From: Anaerorhabdus furcosa
GTDB taxonomy: Bacteria > Bacillota_I > Bacilli_A > Erysipelotrichales > Erysipelotrichaceae
Direction of reading: 5' to 3'
DNA: 64,000 bases
NCBI RefSeq assembly: GCF_900167375.1
Contig: NZ_FUWY01000005.1
Span: 124,001 to 188,000 of the forward strand
The notes beneath the pieces were generated by a model. It saw only the letters and a list, made by a program, of their open reading frames with translations. It searched no databases and was not told where the DNA came from. Position numbers and translations under genes: made by a program. Shown piece after piece: positions 52,730 to 61,332 of this stretch. How positions within the stretch are numbered: position 1 is the first letter of the stretch; each line of letters begins with the position of its first letter.

Positions 52730-53562
52730 TAATTGGATCACATGTTTCTATGAGTGCACCAGATTATCTTTTGGGATCAGTTAAAGAGGCTCTAAGCTAT
52801 GATGCAAATGCACTAATGGTTTATACTGGGGCACCACAAAATACAATTCGTAAAAGTGTTTCATCATTAAAAGTTGACGAAGCTAAGAAGTTAATGGAAG
52901 AGCACCATTTAACAATGGATAGAATGGTTATTCATGCTCCATACATAATTAATTTAGCTAATACAGTGAAACCAGAAACTTATGAATTAGCTGTATCATT
53001 TTTAAGACAAGAGATAGATCGTGTACAAGAAATTGGTGCTAAATATTTAGTACTACATCCAGGATCTTTTGTAGCAGCAACCCTTGAAGAGGGGATTGCT
53101 TCAATTATAAAAGGATTAAATGAAGTTGTGAAAGAAGATGATGATTTAGTTATTTGCCTTGAAACGATGTCTGGAAAAGGAAGCGAAGTTGGTTTTCTTT
53201 TTGAACACATTAATGAAATATTAGATCATGTTCATTTTCCTGCAAAATTTGGTGTATGCTTAGATACTTGCCATATTCATGATGCAGGTTATGATGTGTC
53301 TTCAATTGATGATGTATTGAAAGAATTCGATAAGATTATTGGTTTAGATAAACTTTATGTTATCCACTTGAATGATTCTAAGAATATCAAGGGTGCCAAA
53401 AAAGACCGACACGCAAATCTAGGTCAAGGTGAAATTGGTTTTGAAGAATTATATCGTGTTGCCCACCATCCATTGTTGGAAGATAAAATTAAAATTTTAG
53501 AAACACCTTGGATTGATGATCAACCACCTTATAAAGAAGAAATTGCATTATTACGTAAATAG
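52726..53562 (+). CDS. nfo: Endonuclease IV
   Basis: A 278-residue AP endonuclease with a TIM-barrel and trinuclear zinc site. Zinc ligands are in GSHVSM, VIHAPYIINLA, VLHPGSF, CLETMSGKGSEVG, VCLDTCHIHDAGYD and HLNDSK. It cleaves abasic DNA and completes the pathway that MutM begins. ATGA overlap with the helicase gene, same operon. Confidence 0.95.
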   Translation: MIIGSHVSMSAPDYLLGSVKEALSYDANALMVYTGAPQNTIRKSVSSLKVDEAKKLMEEHHLTMDRMVIHAPYIINLANTVKPETYELAVSFLRQEIDRVQEIGAKYLVLHPGSFVAATLEEGIASIIKGLNEVVKEDDDLVICLETMSGKGSEVGFLFEHINEILDHVHFPAKFGVCLDTCHIHDAGYDVSSIDDVLKEFDKIIGLDKLYVIHLNDSKNIKGAKKDRHANLGQGEIGFEELYRVAHHPLLEDKIKILETPWIDDQPPYKEEIALLRK

Positions 53563-53582
53563 ACACTTCGGTGTCTTTTTTT
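53562..53582 (+). terminator. nfo terminator
   Basis: GACAC/GTGTC stem with TTCG loop and eight Ts. Confidence 0.93.
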
Positions 53583-53607
53583 AATGCAGTAGAAGACAAT
53601 TAAACAT

Positions 53608-53630
53608 AAAAAAAGCAGGATATCCTGCTT
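53608..53630 (-). terminator. Terminator of the ispG-HAD operon
   Basis: An 18-base palindrome, AAGCAGGAT then ATCCTGCTT (53613-53630), followed on the minus strand by seven Ts. Confidence 0.85.
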
Positions 53631-54471
53631 ATAAGTTAAATAATTCTTTTAATTTCTTGGCAACGCCATCATTGATATTGGTATCAATAGTGCAGTGAGC
53701 AACTTTTTTTGGGTTTGGCATTGCATTACCCATGGCACAACTTAATCCAGCAATTTCTAACATGGATAAATCATTTTCACCATCTCCAAAGGCTACCATT
53801 TCTTTAACAGGGATTCCTGTCATTTTTTCTAAGTCATACATGGCTTGTCCTTTACTAATACCAATACGGACGATTTCAAGCCAAGCAGGGTTTACTAGAA
53901 AGGTATCATATTTTTGTAATTCTAGTAATTCATTGGCGAGAGCTTTAAGTGCTTCTGGTTTACCAAGGCAACAAATTTTAGGTAAATCAGGTAAGTCAAT
54001 CAAATCTGTTATAAAGTTCATCTTATAACGTTTGCTTTGATTAATTAGTGATTTTAGACTATAGACACCAGTTAGTAAGAGTGCAAATACAATATTTTTC
54101 TTAGGTAATAAAATATAGGCGTGAGTTTCATAGAATAATTCAGTAATTACACCATGTTGTTGTGCAATAGTACATAAGAGTTTGAAATCTTCTTGATTTA
54201 ACTTCTCTTTTTCAATAACTTGACCTGTAGCACAGTTACGAATATATTGCCCATTCATTCCTACGAAATATCCATTGTATTTTTCTAGTTCTAATTCTTC
54301 AATGAATTTAATGCAACCATAATAAGGTCTACCTGAACAAATAGAAAAACGGATTCCTTTTTTTTGAAGTTCAAGGACTGTGTTTTTTGTTTCTTCACTT
54401 ATTTGGCTAGAGCCATTTAATAATGTCCCATCTAAATCAGATAGAACTAATTTATACTGGTTGTCACTCAT
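53629..54471 (-). CDS. Cof-type HAD-family phosphatase
   Basis: A 280-residue HAD hydrolase of the Cof/YidA (class IIB) type. The nucleophile motif is DLDGTLLNG at residues 12-20, motif II is SGRP, and motif III/IV FGDGENDLSML near residue 220. Substrates are small sugar or nucleotide phosphates in this family; the natural one is unknown. GGAGATAAA precedes the ATG on the minus strand, which overlaps the ispG stop (ATGA). Confidence 0.93.
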   Translation of the reverse strand: MSDNQYKLVLSDLDGTLLNGSSQISEETKNTVLELQKKGIRFSICSGRPYYGCIKFIEELELEKYNGYFVGMNGQYIRNCATGQVIEKEKLNQEDFKLLCTIAQQHGVITELFYETHAYILLPKKNIVFALLLTGVYSLKSLINQSKRYKMNFITDLIDLPDLPKICCLGKPEALKALANELLELQKYDTFLVNPAWLEIVRIGISKGQAMYDLEKMTGIPVKEMVAFGDGENDLSMLEIAGLSCAMGNAMPNPKKVAHCTIDTNINDGVAKKLKELFNL

Positions 54472-55532
54472 TTTATCTCCTCGACCATGTTTAATATTTC
54501 TTCTTTTAGTGTTTTAACTAATTGGTCTTGAGGAACCGTTTTTATAATTTTACCTTTTTTGAATAGAATTGCACCATCTTTTCCTCCGGCAACCCCAATA
54601 TCAGCACGAGATGCTTCTTGAGGACCATTAACAGGACAACCCATGATAGCAACTTCGATGTTTGAATGAATTGTCATCAAGAATTCTTCAATCTCTTCAA
54701 CTATTGGGATCATATCATATTGAATACGACCACAGGTTGGGCAAGAGATTAAATTAGGCACTTTATCGATTAAATTGAATGCACGTAGCAGTTGTTTTCC
54801 AATAAATAATTCATTTACAGGATCACTACTTACCGAAATTCGAATTGTATCACCAATACCATCATGTAATAGGGCTCCAAGAGCAGCACTTGATTTTATG
54901 GCTGAAATATTAAATGAACCCGCTTCGGTAACTCCTAGGTGTAGTGGATAAGGGAATGTCTTGGCAGCTAATCGATAAGTATCGATTGTTAATGGAACAT
55001 TACTTGACTTAAATGATAAACATATATCATAGAATTCTAATTCTTCTAAAATTTCTACATGTTTTTTAGCACTTTCAATCATAGCTTCAGCACATGGTTT
55101 TCCATACTTTTCTAAGACTTCTTTTTCTAAAGATCCACTGTTGATACCAATACGAATAGGGACATGATGTTCTTTACACTTTTCTACTACTTTTCTTACG
55201 TTTTCTTTTGAACCAATATTTCCAGGATTAATGCGGATTTTATCAATCCCTTGTTCTATAGCAATAAGAGCAAAGTTGTAGTTAAAATGAATATCTGCAA
55301 CTAAAGGAATCGTGGTTAAAGACTTGATTTCACGTATTGCTAGGGCATCTTCTTCATCTAGAATAGCCATACGAACAATTTCACACCCTGCATCTTGTAG
55401 TGCATTGATTTGTTTAACTGTGGCTTTAACATCCTTTGTTTTTGTATTTGTCATTGATTGCAACAAGCATTTGTTTTGACCTCCAAGTTGTAAATTACCG
55501 ACATGGAGTACTCGAGTTTCATATCTTTTCAC
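54468..55532 (-). CDS. ispG: (E)-4-Hydroxy-3-methylbut-2-enyl-diphosphate synthase
   Basis: A 354-residue Fe-S enzyme of the MEP pathway. It has VGNLQLGGQNKCLLQSMTNT in the TIM-barrel start, the cluster cysteines in CPTCGRIQYDM and MGCPVNGP, and GVAGGKDGAILF. Supplies the substrate for ispH at 50394, so both late MEP steps occur in this window. Translationally coupled to the HAD gene downstream. Confidence 0.96.
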   Translation of the reverse strand: MKRYETRVLHVGNLQLGGQNKCLLQSMTNTKTKDVKATVKQINALQDAGCEIVRMAILDEEDALAIREIKSLTTIPLVADIHFNYNFALIAIEQGIDKIRINPGNIGSKENVRKVVEKCKEHHVPIRIGINSGSLEKEVLEKYGKPCAEAMIESAKKHVEILEELEFYDICLSFKSSNVPLTIDTYRLAAKTFPYPLHLGVTEAGSFNISAIKSSAALGALLHDGIGDTIRISVSSDPVNELFIGKQLLRAFNLIDKVPNLISCPTCGRIQYDMIPIVEEIEEFLMTIHSNIEVAIMGCPVNGPQEASRADIGVAGGKDGAILFKKGKIIKTVPQDQLVKTLKEEILNMVEEIK

Positions 55533-55602
55533 TCTTTATTCGCCTCGCTTTCGCTAATTATTATACCATGAAAATGACTAGAAAAAGGGTTTGAGGAAAT
55601 AC

Positions 55603-55631
55603 TTGGCTTTTTTTTTAAGATATGCTATACT
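55603..55631 (+). promoter_or_regulatory. rpmG promoter
   Basis: -35 TTGGCT (55603-55608), 17-base spacer, -10 TATACT (55626-55631) with TG extension, 27 bases before rpmG. Confidence 0.82.
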
Positions 55632-55657
55632 TGTAAAGCATTATTAGGAGGATTATC

Positions 55658-55810
55658 ATGCCAAGAGAGAATATTACTTTCAAGTGCTCTGAATGTGGTG
55701 AAGAAAACTATATTGGCACTAGAAACAAACGTAAACAAACAGAAAAAATGGAAATTCAAAAATACTGTTCAGTTTGTAGAAAAAAGACTTTACACAAGGA
55801 GAAAAAATAA
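55658..55810 (+). CDS. rpmG: 50S ribosomal protein L33 (zinc-binding form)
   Basis: A 50-codon ORF, MPRENITFKCSEC at the start, encoding L33 with two CxxC pairs (CSEC at 10-13 and CSVC at 37-40), the zinc-containing C+ form. Contains NYIGTRNKRKQ and EIQKYCSVCRKKTLHKE, diagnostic of L33. AGGAGG precedes the ATG at 55658 by 7 bases. Zinc-free paralogues often replace this form under zinc limitation; none is seen in this window. A terminator follows directly. Confidence 0.95.
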   Translation: MPRENITFKCSECGEENYIGTRNKRKQTEKMEIQKYCSVCRKKTLHKEKK

Positions 55811-55811
55811 G

Positions 55812-55838
55812 AAAAACCTTACTTTGAGGTTTTTTTTA
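55812..55838 (+). terminator. rpmG terminator
   Basis: AAAAACCT/AGGTTTTT stem with a seven-base loop and a T run. Confidence 0.88.
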
Positions 55839-55842
55839 TACT
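55837..55842 (+). promoter_or_regulatory. -10 element very close to the MBL-fold gene start
   Basis: TATACT at 55837-55842 would start transcription within about 0-4 bases of the ATG at 55852, giving an almost leaderless mRNA. No -35 consensus is visible. Confidence 0.4.
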
Positions 55843-55851
55843 GAAAAAACA

Positions 55852-56451
55852 ATGGAAAAAATACTTACAGCCGTAGTCGGCATTTATCAAACGAATTGCT
55901 ATTTATTAAAAGATAATGGACATGTTTGCATTATTGATCCAGGTAAAAAGGCAGAACGTATCATCAGTATGATTGATGAAAATGAAATTGTCGATGCAAT
56001 TTTATTAACGCATGGACATTTTGATCATATTGGTGCAGTAGATGATTTAGTAAAGCAATACAATTGTCCTGTCTATGTTCATGAAGCAGATAAAGAATTA
56101 TTAATAAATTCATCAATTAATACAGCATCAGGTATGATTGCAACTGTAAATAGTCCAGTTTTACTCTTTCATGAGGGGAAAATGGAAATTGGGCAATTTT
56201 GCTTTGATATTATTTTTGCACCTGGACATACTGAAGGATGTACATTGATTCAATACAAAAATCATTTATTTACTGGAGATGTCTTATTCTTTGAAGGAAT
56301 AGGGCGTACGGATTTATATGGTGGAAATATGAGTAAGATGAGACAAAGTTTGAGAATAATCCAAACAATGGATTCTGCACTTATTGTTTATCCAGGACAT
56401 GGTCCAACGTCAACAATTGAACATGAATTACAATGCAATCCATATTTTTGA
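55852..56451 (+). CDS. Metallo-beta-lactamase-fold hydrolase, glyoxalase II-like
   Basis: A 199-residue MBL-fold protein with zinc motif THGHFDH, CIIDPG at the start, PGHTEGC and FTGDVLFFEGIGRTDL, the pattern of YcbL/GloB-like hydrolases. Probable thioester hydrolase; the substrate is not clear. No Shine-Dalgarno sequence precedes the ATG (upstream is CTGAAAAAACA). The start is nonetheless at the family N-terminus. Confidence 0.85.
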   Translation: MEKILTAVVGIYQTNCYLLKDNGHVCIIDPGKKAERIISMIDENEIVDAILLTHGHFDHIGAVDDLVKQYNCPVYVHEADKELLINSSINTASGMIATVNSPVLLFHEGKMEIGQFCFDIIFAPGHTEGCTLIQYKNHLFTGDVLFFEGIGRTDLYGGNMSKMRQSLRIIQTMDSALIVYPGHGPTSTIEHELQCNPYF

Positions 56452-56478
56452 TGAAGTAGAAATACTTCATCTTTTTTT
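56450..56478 (+). terminator. Terminator after the MBL-fold gene
   Basis: GATGAAGTA/TACTTCATC with GAAA loop and seven Ts. Confidence 0.93.
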
Positions 56479-56522
56479 TAGGAATTTTTAGTATTTCTAG
56501 CAATATATAAGTAGGTGATGTC

Positions 56523-57500
56523 ATGGAAAAAAGATTGGAAGAGTTACTAACGATTGCGATTCATTATGGTACAAGTGATATTCATTTTTCAGTATTTGAT
56601 GAAGAAATAAAAATTGAATTTCGATACAAAGATAAGTTAGTTCAGTTAAAAAAACAAGAAGATGATTTACCTTTTTTTAGGTATTTACAATACAAGGCAA
56701 ATCTTGATTTAGGGAATTCATATTTACCTCAAACAGGAAGATTTGATGTCATGATTCAAAATGAAAGAGTATCACTTCGCTTTGCAGTGATGAAAAGTTA
56801 TCGCATGACAAGTGGGGTTTTACGTATATTAAATGCGCAAAATAGAATTGATTTATTAAGTTTAACATATGATCAAAATGTAATTCGAATATTCAAGTCT
56901 TTGGAGAATCATCGTAGTGGTTTGTTTGTGTTTAGTGGTCCAACAGGTTCAGGGAAAACAACAACACTCTACACCATCATGAATCAGATTAAGAATAAAA
57001 AGATATACACATTGGAAGATCCAATTGAAGTTTATAGTAAAAACTTTGTTCAACTACAGATCAATGAGAAACAAGATTTAGGTTATAGTCAAGGAATCAA
57101 ACAATTATTAAGACATGCACCAGATATTATTATGATTGGTGAAATTCGTGATGAAGAAGCAGCTAAAATGGCTTTGAGGTGTGCTCTAACAGGTCATTTA
57201 GTTTTAACTAGTATTCACTCAAGTAATTGCTTTTTAGCGATTGAGAGGCTAATAGAACTGGGTGTAAGCCGATATCAATTACTCGATGTATTAATTGGTA
57301 TTAGTAATCAAAGACTCTACTCATCAATTAAGAATCAATCCAAAGTAGGAATATATGAAATACTTACAAGAAAGGGGATAGGTGAATATTTTAAAAATGA
57401 AATACCCAAAGATTTTATACCCATTCAATATGCCATTAAACAAGCAATCCAAAAAGGACTCATCTCAAGTACAGAAGCCATCAAAGACTTGGATGAATGA
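56523..57500 (+). CDS. comGA: Competence pilus ATPase ComGA
   Basis: A 325-residue type II/IV secretion-type ATPase driving transformation pilus assembly. The Walker A is GPTGSGKTTTLY, Walker B IIMIGEIRDEEAAKMALR, with TGHLVLTSIHS (His box). Shorter than ComGA of B. subtilis (about 356), missing part of the N-terminal region. AGGTGATG precedes the ATG. It starts the comG operon. Confidence 0.94.
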   Translation: MEKRLEELLTIAIHYGTSDIHFSVFDEEIKIEFRYKDKLVQLKKQEDDLPFFRYLQYKANLDLGNSYLPQTGRFDVMIQNERVSLRFAVMKSYRMTSGVLRILNAQNRIDLLSLTYDQNVIRIFKSLENHRSGLFVFSGPTGSGKTTTLYTIMNQIKNKKIYTLEDPIEVYSKNFVQLQINEKQDLGYSQGIKQLLRHAPDIIMIGEIRDEEAAKMALRCALTGHLVLTSIHSSNCFLAIERLIELGVSRYQLLDVLIGISNQRLYSSIKNQSKVGIYEILTRKGIGEYFKNEIPKDFIPIQYAIKQAIQKGLISSTEAIKDLDE

Positions 57501-58464
57501 TCAAGACATTGAAGGACTATGTGTCCTTGTTAATTCTAACTTTTCATTTCAAGATGCTTTGCGTTTACTAAGAGATAATAGAAATGAAAAATGTTTTAAT
57601 GGCTTACTTTACCACTTAGAAAAAGGTGAAGAAATTGAGCAGTTTCTAGAATTGTACTTCCCAAAAAAATACTGCATTTACTTAAAACCATTTAGTTTAT
57701 TTCTACCATTTGTTAGAAGTCTTACACTTACACGAGGATGTATTCATGATGAAAAGGAGTATCGAGTAAACACTCTTAAAGAATTACTATATCCCTTGCT
57801 TTTATTTGTTGGAACATGGCTTGGTTTATCCGTATTTACTTTTCTTTGCTTTCCAACATTAATCTCGCTATTTCATAATTTTTCTATGGACTCAAATTTC
57901 TTATTGGTGATTCAGATTGTTTTCAAAGGTATCTGCATTTGTCTTTTCATTCTTATCATAAGTAGTTGTATTTTGGTATTGTTGTGTAGAAATAAACATT
58001 GTCAACTTATCTTCTATGATTTTATTTGTAAAGTATCGAAACATAATTTTATTAAGTTATATCAAAGTAGTTTATTTGCTAGGTTTTATAAACAATGCAT
58101 CGTAAGTGGGATTAGCACTAAAGAATCACTTCAATTGCTTCAAACAATAGAGCTGCATCCGATACTTAATTTGATATGCAAAACAGTTGAGAATGATTTA
58201 ATAAAAGGAATACAAATTGAAAAAGCATTGCAAAATAATTATCTTGATCGAACATTAATTCAATACATGAAAGTAGCGATTTACTCCTCTACCATGGATG
58301 AAATGTTGAATGGTTATATAAAAATAAATGAAGCAAAAATGAAAAGAAGTATAAAGCGATTTGCGAAAGGATGCCAACTTGTAAGTTATGGTTGTATTGG
58401 TTTCATCATAATTATTGTTTATCAAATATTGATTTTACCGCTTACACTGATGGCGCAGATGTGA
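57493..58464 (+). CDS. comGB: Competence pilus inner-membrane protein ComGB
   Basis: A 323-residue GspF/PilC-like protein with three hydrophobic stretches (about 85-115, 135-165, 300-320) and LQLLQTIELHPILN. The start is uncertain: the ATG at 57493 overlaps comGA by 8 bases but has a poor ribosome binding site; GTG 57382 or ATG 57397, with AGGGG/AGGTGA upstream, would add up to 37 basic residues overlapping comGA by over 100 bases. Confidence 0.85.
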   Translation: MNDQDIEGLCVLVNSNFSFQDALRLLRDNRNEKCFNGLLYHLEKGEEIEQFLELYFPKKYCIYLKPFSLFLPFVRSLTLTRGCIHDEKEYRVNTLKELLYPLLLFVGTWLGLSVFTFLCFPTLISLFHNFSMDSNFLLVIQIVFKGICICLFILIISSCILVLLCRNKHCQLIFYDFICKVSKHNFIKLYQSSLFARFYKQCIVSGISTKESLQLLQTIELHPILNLICKTVENDLIKGIQIEKALQNNYLDRTLIQYMKVAIYSSTMDEMLNGYIKINEAKMKRSIKRFAKGCQLVSYGCIGFIIIIVYQILILPLTLMAQM

Positions 58465-58471
58465 GGTAAAT

Positions 58472-58765
58472 ATGAAAAAAGGTTTTACATTATTAGAAAT
58501 GATTATTGTTGTTTCGGTTTTATCAATTCTATTTCTTTTGGCGGTTCCAAATATTCAAAAAGTAATGAAAATTGTGGATGATAAAGGATGCAATGCAATG
58601 CTAAAGGTAGTGGACTCTGCCATTCTTCAATATCGTTTAGATTATGAACAATATCCAAATGATATTTTTGATTTAGTAAATGCGGGTTTAATGAATGAAG
58701 AACAAATTCAATGTTCAACAACACAAAGTGTAGGCATATCCAATGGACAAGCAGTATTACAATAG
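58472..58765 (+). CDS. comGC: Major competence pseudopilin ComGC
   Basis: A 97-residue pseudopilin. The type IV prepilin site is KKGFTLLEM, with Gly-Phe for the prepilin peptidase and Glu at +5, then a hydrophobic helix of about 20 residues. It forms the shaft of the DNA-uptake pilus. No comC (prepilin peptidase) is in this window. Two Cys are present (near 40 and 81), consistent with a disulphide. GAGGTAAAT precedes the ATG. Confidence 0.95.
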   Translation: MKKGFTLLEMIIVVSVLSILFLLAVPNIQKVMKIVDDKGCNAMLKVVDSAILQYRLDYEQYPNDIFDLVNAGLMNEEQIQCSTTQSVGISNGQAVLQ

Positions 58766-59075
58766 AGGATTTACCATGGTAGAAATGATTTTGGTTTTAT
58801 TTATCATTTCTTCAGTATCCATCTTAGTCTTACCACTTTTACGACTGCCTAATATGGAAGATATGCAGTTTGCAAATGAATATTTAGTGCAACAATCAGA
58901 ATGCATTAAAATGAATAATCAACAAGAATATCAAAGTGAAATACAGGCTAATTATCCTTATCCCATAATCTTTAACTATAAAGGGAATGTTCAAATGGCA
59001 CAAACCATAACATTTCCAAGTAAGCATACTCAACTAGTAAGTCAATTAGGAGGTGGTCGAATTGAAATCAAATAA
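58743..59075 (+). CDS. comGD: Minor pseudopilin ComGD
   Basis: A 110-residue prepilin-like protein: RGFTMVEM processing site then a hydrophobic helix. Order in the operon matches ComGD. Overlaps comGC by 23 bases. Confidence 0.88.
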   Translation: MDKQYYNRGFTMVEMILVLFIISSVSILVLPLLRLPNMEDMQFANEYLVQQSECIKMNNQQEYQSEIQANYPYPIIFNYKGNVQMAQTITFPSKHTQLVSQLGGGRIEIK

Positions 59076-59289
59076 CGGTTTTATTTTGATTGAAGTTAGT
59101 TTGTGCATTACGATAACAATGATTATTGTTTGTTTGGTATTTGGTGTAAAGCAACTTGAAGTAATGCATCGATCTTCACTGGATTTATATAATGAAGAAG
59201 ATGAAAATCGATACATTCAAATTCTAAGAAATAGAAATGAGTGTGAAATAGAATGTACAACAAAAGAGGAAATACAACCGTTGACTTGA
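59062..59289 (+). CDS. comGE: Minor pseudopilin ComGE
   Basis: A 75-residue prepilin-like protein with NNGFILIEVSL processing motif. The TTG at 59062 is chosen because AGGAGGTG lies 6 bases upstream; the GTG at 59053 lies inside that sequence. Overlaps comGD and comGF. Sequence similarity to other ComGE proteins is expected to be low; position decides. Confidence 0.75.
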   Translation: MKSNNGFILIEVSLCITITMIIVCLVFGVKQLEVMHRSSLDLYNEEDENRYIQILRNRNECEIECTTKEEIQPLT

Positions 59290-59645
59290 TGATTGGATTA
59301 TTAGCAGCAACAATGTTGATTCCAATTATTTATACTTCATTTCGTCTGTTGACAACACATCAATACTTCAATGATGAAGCACAAGATGAAATAGCATTAA
59401 ACCAACTTAGAAGAACTACATTTCTTATGGAATCAAAAGAGGTAATCAATGGCATCTTGATTGGACAGTACAGTCAAGAAAATGTTGAGTTTATAACCAA
59501 AAATAACCACCTTTACATGACACCAGGAACACTTATTTTTTTTACAAATCTGGATGAAGGATATTTTATAAAAGAAAATGGTTTGATTTACTATGAATAT
59601 CTTAGAAAAGGAACAGTTAGAAAACGAGTGATAACCAATGAATAA
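59253..59645 (+). CDS. comGF: Minor pseudopilin ComGF
   Basis: A 130-residue protein with a short N-terminal leader, hydrophobic helix (LMIGLLAATMLIPIIYTSF) and C-terminal globular domain with YYEYLRKGTVRKRVI, a ComGF-like end. No perfect GF-E processing site; ComGF proteins in other species also deviate. Overlaps comGE by 37 bases and comGG by 8. Confidence 0.8.
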   Translation: MYNKRGNTTVDLMIGLLAATMLIPIIYTSFRLLTTHQYFNDEAQDEIALNQLRRTTFLMESKEVINGILIGQYSQENVEFITKNNHLYMTPGTLIFFTNLDEGYFIKENGLIYYEYLRKGTVRKRVITNE

Positions 59646-60024
59646 GAAAGGATTTATAAGTGCTATTTTTCTTTGGTATTTTGTTTTGATACTTACCCTT
59701 ATTGGATATATCGAATCACAATTTCAATCTCGTATTCAGGTATATCTAAATATGAAGGAAGCTAATTGTATGATGGATATTGAAGTTAAGATAATTGATT
59801 GGTTGCGTTGTGAAATTAAAAATAATCGATTTTTAGATGGAGATTACATTGTTGATGGAATTAGTTTTCAAGCAATCAAGAATCTAAATCGTATTGAAAT
59901 CTATCTACACCACAATACATTAACGTATTTAGAATATTCCTTAAATATGTTTGAAGCAGAAGTTCAGTGTGAAGTGGAGATTGCAAATAATGAACAACAG
60001 TCTTATCATAATGATGAGGTGTGA
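59638..60024 (+). CDS. comGG: Minor pseudopilin ComGG
   Basis: A 128-residue ComGG-like protein starting MNKKGFISAIFLW with a hydrophobic N-terminal helix and a mixed C-terminal domain. The KKGF motif is kept but the +5 Glu is missing. AAGGA is not obvious; coupling to comGF by an 8-base overlap is likely. Confidence 0.75.
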   Translation: MNKKGFISAIFLWYFVLILTLIGYIESQFQSRIQVYLNMKEANCMMDIEVKIIDWLRCEIKNNRFLDGDYIVDGISFQAIKNLNRIEIYLHHNTLTYLEYSLNMFEAEVQCEVEIANNEQQSYHNDEV

Positions 60025-60028
60025 GAAG

Positions 60029-61267
60029 ATGAAGAAAATAGTAGCCATATTATTTGTAGGAATGATGTTATTAACGACAGTAGGGTGTCAAAAGAAAGAA
60101 GAAAACATAACTTATCAAAGCCCAAGAGAAGAAGATTTGATAACAATGGTAAAGACATTGGATTCAAAACACAAAAATCTTTACGCTAAGATATCAAAAG
60201 AAGAGTTTCAAGTTGAAGTAGATAAAATCAAGGAAAATCTTGAGAAAATGAGTGAAGCAGAATTTTATTATTCATTGTGTCATTTATTAACACTTGTTGG
60301 TGATGCTCACACATCGATTGGATATTCTCAATCGAAATATAGTTATGAACAAGGGTTGCCATTTGCCATAGCTAAATTTGAAGATGGTTGGCGTGTGATG
60401 ATACTTGAAGAAGAATACAAAGATTATTTAGGGTATAAAGTTGTTGGAATTAATGATGTAACAATTGATGAAGTTTATGAAAAATCAAAGACAATTATTC
60501 CTCATGAAAATGATGCGTGGATTGATTCAAATTTTTCAAATACAATTAATTTTAAAGAAGCATTAGAATATTTGAAGATTGTACAAAAAGATGAGGATAT
60601 AATCTTAAAACTTAAAGGTGATGACCAACAAGAAATTCAGATTCCACTTAGAGGATTGACAGAGGAAGAAATAATGTCGATTCCTCTTGCAAGATTTGAA
60701 AGGGAACAAACACCAACGACTTATGTTACACAAGATATTTATCGTTTTTTACCATTGTCCAATGAGACTTTATTTATTCAATATAATTCTTGTCAAGAAG
60801 ATCCAAATTTATCCATGAAAGAATTTACTAAGCAAGTTAAAACAGAATTAGAAGCGAATCAATATAAAACCATTGTGATTGACTTAAGATACAATTCAGG
60901 AGGAAATTCTTCTGTAATTAATCCTTTATTGACTATGCTAAAGGATAAAGAGGTAACCTTTTATACATTAATCGGACCTAATACATTTTCATCAGGAATT
61001 ATGAATGCAATTGATACGCAAGAATCATTAAATAGTACGTTGGTAGGATTACAAACAGGCGGTAATGTGAATGGTTATGGGGAAATTAAATTTGTACAAA
61101 TGAAAAATGAGCCATTTAGTTATACTTATTCTACAAAGTATTTTGAGTTAATTAAGGGGTATGATAAAGATTCACTTTATCCAGATATTGATATTGCACA
61201 AAACTATGAGTCTTACCAAAAAGGTTTAGACGCAGAGGTAGAATGGATACTTGCGAATAACCAATAA
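60029..61267 (+). CDS. Lipoprotein of the S41 (C-terminal processing) peptidase family
   Basis: A 412-residue lipoprotein with lipobox TVGC (Cys20). A helical segment (about 35-85) is followed by a region without a canonical PDZ domain, then the peptidase fold with IDLRYNSGGNSSV and the nucleophile-type NTFSSGIMNA, VGLQTGGNVNGYG. These motifs match the S41-like family of extracellular lipoproteins in Bacillota, where the Lys general base is uncertain. The ATG at 60029 has GGTGTGAG upstream. It follows comGG by 4 bases, so it may be expressed with the competence operon. Confidence 0.82.
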   Translation: MKKIVAILFVGMMLLTTVGCQKKEENITYQSPREEDLITMVKTLDSKHKNLYAKISKEEFQVEVDKIKENLEKMSEAEFYYSLCHLLTLVGDAHTSIGYSQSKYSYEQGLPFAIAKFEDGWRVMILEEEYKDYLGYKVVGINDVTIDEVYEKSKTIIPHENDAWIDSNFSNTINFKEALEYLKIVQKDEDIILKLKGDDQQEIQIPLRGLTEEEIMSIPLARFEREQTPTTYVTQDIYRFLPLSNETLFIQYNSCQEDPNLSMKEFTKQVKTELEANQYKTIVIDLRYNSGGNSSVINPLLTMLKDKEVTFYTLIGPNTFSSGIMNAIDTQESLNSTLVGLQTGGNVNGYGEIKFVQMKNEPFSYTYSTKYFELIKGYDKDSLYPDIDIAQNYESYQKGLDAEVEWILANNQ

Positions 61268-61281
61268 TTTAAGGGTTTTCG

Positions 61282-61309
61282 TTGACAAAACGCTCTATTT
61301 CCTTACAAT
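61282..61309 (+). promoter_or_regulatory. efp promoter
   Basis: TTGACA (61282-61287), 16-base spacer, TACAAT (61304-61309), shortly after the S41 gene stop. Confidence 0.78.
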
Positions 61310-61332
61310 AGAAGGGTAGGAGTGTGAACAGT

